DNA of 37,792 nt, from NCBI RefSeq assembly GCF_008709575.1, contig NZ_VYIK01000008.1, forward strand, positions 1 through 37,792. The letters are read 5' to 3'. Shown piece by piece: positions 34,165 through 37,792 of the stretch. Origin of the DNA: Mycobacterium sp. (GTDB lineage Bacteria; Actinomycetota; Actinomycetes; Mycobacteriales; Mycobacteriaceae). A program made the position numbers and the translations under genes. How positions within the stretch are numbered: the first letter of the stretch is position 1; every line of letters starts with the position of its first letter. Below the pieces are notes generated by a model. The model was not told the DNA's origin. It made no database searches and saw nothing but the letters and a program-made list of their open reading frames with translations.

Positions 34165-35097
34165 ATGGCGACTCCTGATCAAGCCACCGGTGCGGTCAAC
34201 GGCGAGTCCGCGGACCTGGTGGCCTACGAGACCCTCGATGAGGGCCGCATCGCGCGGATCTGGCTCAACCGGCCCGAGGCGCACAACGCCCAGACCCGCA
34301 CCCTGCTGGTGCAGCTCGACGAGGCGTTCAGCCGGGCCGAGGCCGACGATACGGTTCGGGTGGTGATCCTAGCGGCCCGCGGCAAGAATTTCTCCGCGGG
34401 TCACGACCTGGGTTCGGAGGCGGCGCTGGCCGAACGCCGGCCCGGGCCGGGGCAGCATCCGACGTTCCGGGGATTCGGTGCCACCCGGGACTCGGTCGCA
34501 GAGAAGACGTTTCTGCAGGAATGGCACTTCTATTTCCAGAACACCTGCCGCTGGCGCGATCTGCGGAAAATCACCATCGCCCAGGTCCAGGGCAACGCGA
34601 TCTCCGCGGGGTTGATGCTGATCTGGGCGTGCGATCTTATCGTCGCGGCCGACAACGCGAAGTTTTCCGACGTGGTCGGCGTCCGGATGGGTATGCCCGG
34701 CGTCGAATACTATGCCCACCCGTGGGAATTCGGTCCCCGCAAAGCCAAAGAGCTGCTGTTGACCGGTGATTCGCTGGACGCGGACGAGGCTTATCGGTTG
34801 GGCATGGTGTCCAAGGTTTTTCCACTCGACGAGCTGGCCGATAAAACCGTGGAGTTCGCCCGGCGCATCGCCGAGCGGCCCACGATGGCCGCGTTGCTGA
34901 TCAAAGACTCGGTGAACGCCGCATCCGATGCCATGGGATTCACCGATGCGTTGCGCCACGCGTTTCACATCCACGAGCTCGGGCACGCACACTGGGCGGC
35001 GCGCAACGAGAACCGCTGGCCGGTGGGGTTGCCTCCGGACGTCGAGGACTGGCGAGCGGCGAAGCCGTCGAAGCCGGCTCGGCGTGACGTCCCCTGA
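34165..35097 (+). CDS. Crotonase-family protein lacking both catalytic glutamates
   Basis: 310 aa enoyl-CoA hydratase/isomerase-family protein. The oxyanion-hole segment ARGKNFSAGHDL (72-82) is intact, so it should bind acyl-CoA. Aligned to rat crotonase, the two acids are lost: Glu144 falls on Met151 (AISAGLMLIWACDL) and Glu164 on Val171 (KFSDVVGVRMG). EchA19 in this same window keeps both. A C-terminal stretch of about 40 residues rich in His, Trp and charged residues follows the crotonase core. It is not a normal hydratase and may be a lyase, hydrolase, isomerase or a non-catalytic binder. ATG at 34165; no steroid operator is nearby. An SDR gene follows 29 bases later in the same direction. 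Confidence 0.85.
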   Translation: MATPDQATGAVNGESADLVAYETLDEGRIARIWLNRPEAHNAQTRTLLVQLDEAFSRAEADDTVRVVILAARGKNFSAGHDLGSEAALAERRPGPGQHPTFRGFGATRDSVAEKTFLQEWHFYFQNTCRWRDLRKITIAQVQGNAISAGLMLIWACDLIVAADNAKFSDVVGVRMGMPGVEYYAHPWEFGPRKAKELLLTGDSLDADEAYRLGMVSKVFPLDELADKTVEFARRIAERPTMAALLIKDSVNAASDAMGFTDALRHAFHIHELGHAHWAARNENRWPVGLPPDVEDWRAAKPSKPARRDVP

Positions 35098-35126
35098 GCG
35101 ACCGCGGGCACCGGTGAGGAGTCGGA

Positions 35127-35960
35127 GTGCAGCTGTCCTTTGCTGATCGGACTTACCTGGTCACCGGCGGTGGCAGCGGAATCGGCAAGGCGGTGGCCTC
35201 GGGACTGGTCGCTGCCGGAGCGAGTGTGATGATCGTCGGCCGCAACGTCGAGAGGTTGGCGGCCGCCGCCCAAGATCTCACAGCATGCAACGAGGAGGCC
35301 GGCGCGGTGCGTTTCGAACCCGCCGACGTCACCGACGAGGACGCGATCGCCCGGGCCGTCGGCGTCGCGACCGGCTGGCACGGCCGGCTGCACGGCGCGG
35401 TGCACTGCGCCGGTGGGTCAAACACCATCGGGCCGCTCACCCAGATCGACTCGCAGGCGTGGCGACGCACCGTCGACCTCAATGTCAACGGCACGATGTA
35501 TGTCCTCAAACACACCGCTCGCGAGCTGGTGCGCGGCGGCGGCGGATCGTTCGTCGGTATTTCGTCGATCGCGGCCAGCAATACCCACCGCTGGCTCGGC
35601 GCCTACGGGGTGACGAAATCGGCAGTCGACCACTTGCTGATGCTGGCCGCCGACGAACTGGGACCGTCCTGGGTGCGGGTCAACGGCATCCGTCCCGGGC
35701 TGATCCGCACCGACTTGGTCGCCCCGATCATCGAATCGCCCCAGCTGAGCGAGGACTATCGTGCGTGCACGCCGCTGCCGCGGCCCGGTGAGGTCGATGA
35801 CATCGCCAACATGGCGATGTTCCTGCTCAGCGACGCCGCGAGCTGGATCACCGGTCAGGTCATCAACGTCGACGGCGGTCACATGTTGCGCCGTGGCCCG
35901 GATTTTTCCGCGATGTTGGAGCCGGTTTTCGGCGCCGACGGCCTACGCGGGGTGGTCTGA
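35127..35960 (+). CDS. Short-chain dehydrogenase/reductase
   Basis: 277 aa classical SDR: TGGGSGIG cofactor loop (residues 14-21), CAGG in place of NNAG, active-site Ser in GISSIAAS and Tyr-x3-Lys in YGVTKSA, and a C-terminal ITGQVINVDGGH. The GTG start at 35127 has GAGGAG just upstream. It probably works with the atypical crotonase gene before it, as an acyl-CoA or alcohol dehydrogenase; the substrate is unknown. It converges with the beta-hydroxyacid dehydrogenase gene and their 3' ends overlap by 18 bases (35943-35960). Confidence 0.86.
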   Translation: MQLSFADRTYLVTGGGSGIGKAVASGLVAAGASVMIVGRNVERLAAAAQDLTACNEEAGAVRFEPADVTDEDAIARAVGVATGWHGRLHGAVHCAGGSNTIGPLTQIDSQAWRRTVDLNVNGTMYVLKHTARELVRGGGGSFVGISSIAASNTHRWLGAYGVTKSAVDHLLMLAADELGPSWVRVNGIRPGLIRTDLVAPIIESPQLSEDYRACTPLPRPGEVDDIANMAMFLLSDAASWITGQVINVDGGHMLRRGPDFSAMLEPVFGADGLRGVV

Positions 35961-36836
35961 AGGCAGGCCGGCGTCGCGGCCGGCGAGCGCGGCGATCGCC
36001 GACCAGTCCAGCTGCCCGCCGCCGTCGGCCAGCAGGGCGAGGAAGCGGTCGCGCAACAGGCTCGCCACCGGCAGCGGCACCGCCAGCTCTTCGGCCGCAC
36101 CCAGCACCAGCCGGATGTCTTTGAGCCCGAGCGCCGCGGCGAAGCCGGCCGGCTCGAACTCCTGTCGCGCGATCAGCCCGCCGTAGGTGGCATAGGCCGG
36201 CGCGCCGAATAGGGTCGAGGTGAGGATGTCGACATAGTGCAGCGGATTCATCCCCGCTTTGCGTACCAACGCAACTGCCTCGCCGAGCGACTCGATCACC
36301 GAGGCGATCAGAAAGTTGCCGGAGAGTTTGACCAGGTTAGCGGCGTGTTGCTGCTCTGACACCACCAGCGTCCGCTGTCCCATCGCGTCGAACAGCGGCG
36401 TCAGTGGCTCGAGCACTTGCGGAGGGCCCGCCGCTACGACAAAAAGCTTTGCGGCAGCGGCGGCCTCAGGCCGGCCGAACACCGGGGCTGCGACGTAGTG
36501 CTGGCCGGCATCGGTGTGGGCGGCGGTAAGCCGCTTGGATAACGCGATGCTGATCGTGCTCGACGAGATGTGGGTGGCACCGGACCGCAAGGACTCCACA
36601 ACACCGCGTGCGCCGAACACCACGTCGGCGACCGCACTGTCGTCGGCCAGCATTGTCACCACGACGTCACCTGCGCACGCATCGGCGACGGTCCGTGCCG
36701 GTATCGCTCCCTGCCGGGCCAGCGCCGCGGTCTTGGCCGGTGTGCGGTTGTAGACAGTGACGGCGTGCCCCGCCGCCACCAGGTTGGCGGCCATGCCGCG
36801 ACCCATGTTGCCCAATCCGATGAATCCGATTTCCAT
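35943..36836 (-). CDS. NAD(P)-dependent beta-hydroxyacid dehydrogenase (MmsB/GLYR1 type)
   Basis: 297 aa protein starting MEIGFIGLGNMGRGMAANL, the N-terminal Rossmann motif of the 3-hydroxyisobutyrate dehydrogenase superfamily. The catalytic lysine is Lys170 in NLVKLSGNF. The substrate loop, usually DAPVSGG, reads AAPVFGRPEAA (116-126), so it is not a standard 3-hydroxyisobutyrate dehydrogenase. ATG at 36836 is preferred over GTG at 36845. It may reduce or oxidise a small beta-hydroxy acid or related compound; nothing nearby narrows this down. Confidence 0.85.
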   Translation of the reverse strand: MEIGFIGLGNMGRGMAANLVAAGHAVTVYNRTPAKTAALARQGAIPARTVADACAGDVVVTMLADDSAVADVVFGARGVVESLRSGATHISSSTISIALSKRLTAAHTDAGQHYVAAPVFGRPEAAAAAKLFVVAAGPPQVLEPLTPLFDAMGQRTLVVSEQQHAANLVKLSGNFLIASVIESLGEAVALVRKAGMNPLHYVDILTSTLFGAPAYATYGGLIARQEFEPAGFAAALGLKDIRLVLGAAEELAVPLPVASLLRDRFLALLADGGGQLDWSAIAALAGRDAGLPSDHPA

Positions 36837-36901
36837 GGCTTCCACCCTGCCGTGTCGACCGGGGTGTGAACTACGTTAGGGCGTGATCCAACGGGAGGCA
36901 G

Positions 36902-37687
36902 ATGAAGCGACTAGAGGGCAACCGGATCCTGGTGACCGGCGCCGCGTCGGGAATCGGGCAGGCCACGACGCTGCGCTTGCTGGCCGAGGGCGCCGCCGTC
37001 GTTGCCGCTGATATCGACGGGTTGGCCACCACCCGCGCCAAGGCCGGGCAGGCCGGCACCGCCGAGCGCCTCAGCACGCTGCCGATGAACGTCAGTGATG
37101 CGGCGTCGGTGATCGACGGCGTGCGGTCGGCCACCGAGACGCTCGGCGGGCTGGATTCACTGGTCAACGCGGCCGGCATCCTGCGCGCCGCACGCACCCA
37201 TCAGACGAGCACCGAGTTGTGGAATCAGGTGATCGCGGTCAACCTGACTGGGACGTTCCTGGTGGTCCGCGAGGCGCTGCCGGCGCTGTTGGCAAACCCG
37301 CGCAGCGCGATCGTGAACTTCAGCTCAACCTCGGCATCCTTTGCCCATCCGTATATGGCGGCCTATGCGGCGAGCAAGGGCGGTGTCCAGGCGTTCACCC
37401 ATGCGCTGGCACTCGAGTACGCAAAGCAAGGTCTGCGCGCGGTGTGCGTGGCACCTGGCAGCATCAAATCCGGGATCACCGACGCCACCGCCGGATACCT
37501 CCCCGAAGATGCCGACTGGACGCTGTTCGGCCGGCTGTCACCGATCCTGCCGACCACGCTGGAATCCAGCGGTGCTCCCATGGCCGCGCCGGAGGCCGTT
37601 GCCGGGGTCATCGCCATGCTGGTCTCCGACGACGGTGCGTTCATCACCGGCACCGAAATCCGCATCGACGGCGGGACGCACGCGTGA
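36902..37687 (+). CDS. Short-chain dehydrogenase/reductase
   Basis: 261 aa classical SDR: TGAASGIG loop (residues 12-19), NAAG, active-site Ser in NFSSTSAS and Tyr-x3-Lys in YAASKGG, C-terminal ITGTEIRIDGG. A GGGAGG ribosome binding site stands at 36893-36898. It is divergent from the beta-hydroxyacid dehydrogenase gene (65 bases). Its stop codon lies inside the first unit of the 53-bp repeat that closes the window. The substrate cannot be deduced. Confidence 0.88.
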   Translation: MKRLEGNRILVTGAASGIGQATTLRLLAEGAAVVAADIDGLATTRAKAGQAGTAERLSTLPMNVSDAASVIDGVRSATETLGGLDSLVNAAGILRAARTHQTSTELWNQVIAVNLTGTFLVVREALPALLANPRSAIVNFSSTSASFAHPYMAAYAASKGGVQAFTHALALEYAKQGLRAVCVAPGSIKSGITDATAGYLPEDADWTLFGRLSPILPTTLESSGAPMAAPEAVAGVIAMLVSDDGAFITGTEIRIDGGTHA

Positions 37688-37792
37688 ACTGCGCCGGCGA
37701 CGATGCAGAGCGTAGCGATGAGGAGGAGCGGCGCTGGTGAACTGCGCCGGCGACGATGCAGAGCGTAGCGATGAGGAGGAGCGGCGCTGGTG
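37684..37792 (+). repeat. 53-bp tandem repeat of MIRU type
   Basis: Two exact 53-bp copies (37684-37736 and 37737-37789) followed by GTG, the first bases of a further copy or of a gene. The core GACGATGCAGAGCGTAGCG / ATGAGGAGGAGCGGCGC matches my memory of mycobacterial interspersed repetitive units, including the 53-bp class known from senX3-regX3. As in classical MIRUs, each unit begins with GTGA, so the SDR stop (TGA) sits at its left end. A ribosome-binding-like GAGGAGG lies before the next GTG (37737 or 37790), which may be the start of the following gene. Confidence 0.85.

Overview
The window comes from a Mycobacterium, most likely a slow grower. It is GC-rich, has two PPE-SVP proteins, has a MIRU-type 53-bp repeat at its right end, and carries a steroid catabolic gene set whose proteins read almost line by line like those of the M. 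tuberculosis cholesterol regulon (roughly Rv3488-Rv3538). It is not M. tuberculosis itself: the gene order differs at several junctions. All homology statements come from recalled family and protein sequences; no search was run.

Left part (1-8611). A hydratase (hsd4B) and kstD run leftward. hsaE-hsaG-hsaF run rightward from a shared KstR box and finish ring C/D-derived 2-hydroxyhexadienoate to pyruvate and propionyl-CoA. A second KstR box drives a three-gene operon: a DUF1214 protein, an SDR and a PAPS-sulfotransferase-like protein (Rv3531c-Rv3529c type).

Middle (8612-16566). A 0.77-kb gap holds an AT-rich island. It is followed by two tandem PPE genes and a NarK-family nitrate/nitrite transporter, which look like an insertion into the steroid region. 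Then come kshA (Rieske oxygenase of steroid 9-alpha-hydroxylation) with a coupled cysteine-rich small protein, and a gamma-carbonic-anhydrase-like protein.

Centre right (15685-25471). A leftward, translationally coupled operon encodes a cysteine-free double-DUF35 protein, Ltp4, Ltp3 and a luciferase-like monooxygenase; it is a candidate aldolase module for branched sterol side chains. Divergent from it is another luciferase-like oxidoreductase. Next are an acetoacetate-decarboxylase-like gene, cyp142 (side-chain C26 oxidation), echA19 and fadD19 (CoA activation and hydration of the side chain).

Right (25490-37792). An IlvX-like ThDP enzyme is followed by fadE26-fadE27-fadD17 (leftward) and fdxD-hsd4A (rightward), which share a KstR box. 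hsd4A then abuts otsA directly, although the mce4 sterol importer operon sits at this junction in M. tuberculosis. A micro-gene precedes otsA. The end holds an atypical crotonase, two SDRs and a beta-hydroxyacid dehydrogenase, and closes in a 53-bp tandem repeat.

I read seven boxes fitting the KstR consensus TnnAACnnGTTnnA. Six sit at promoters and one, a perfect 16-bp palindrome, lies between two convergent gene ends. I see no tRNA, rRNA, CRISPR array, IS element or phage gene.
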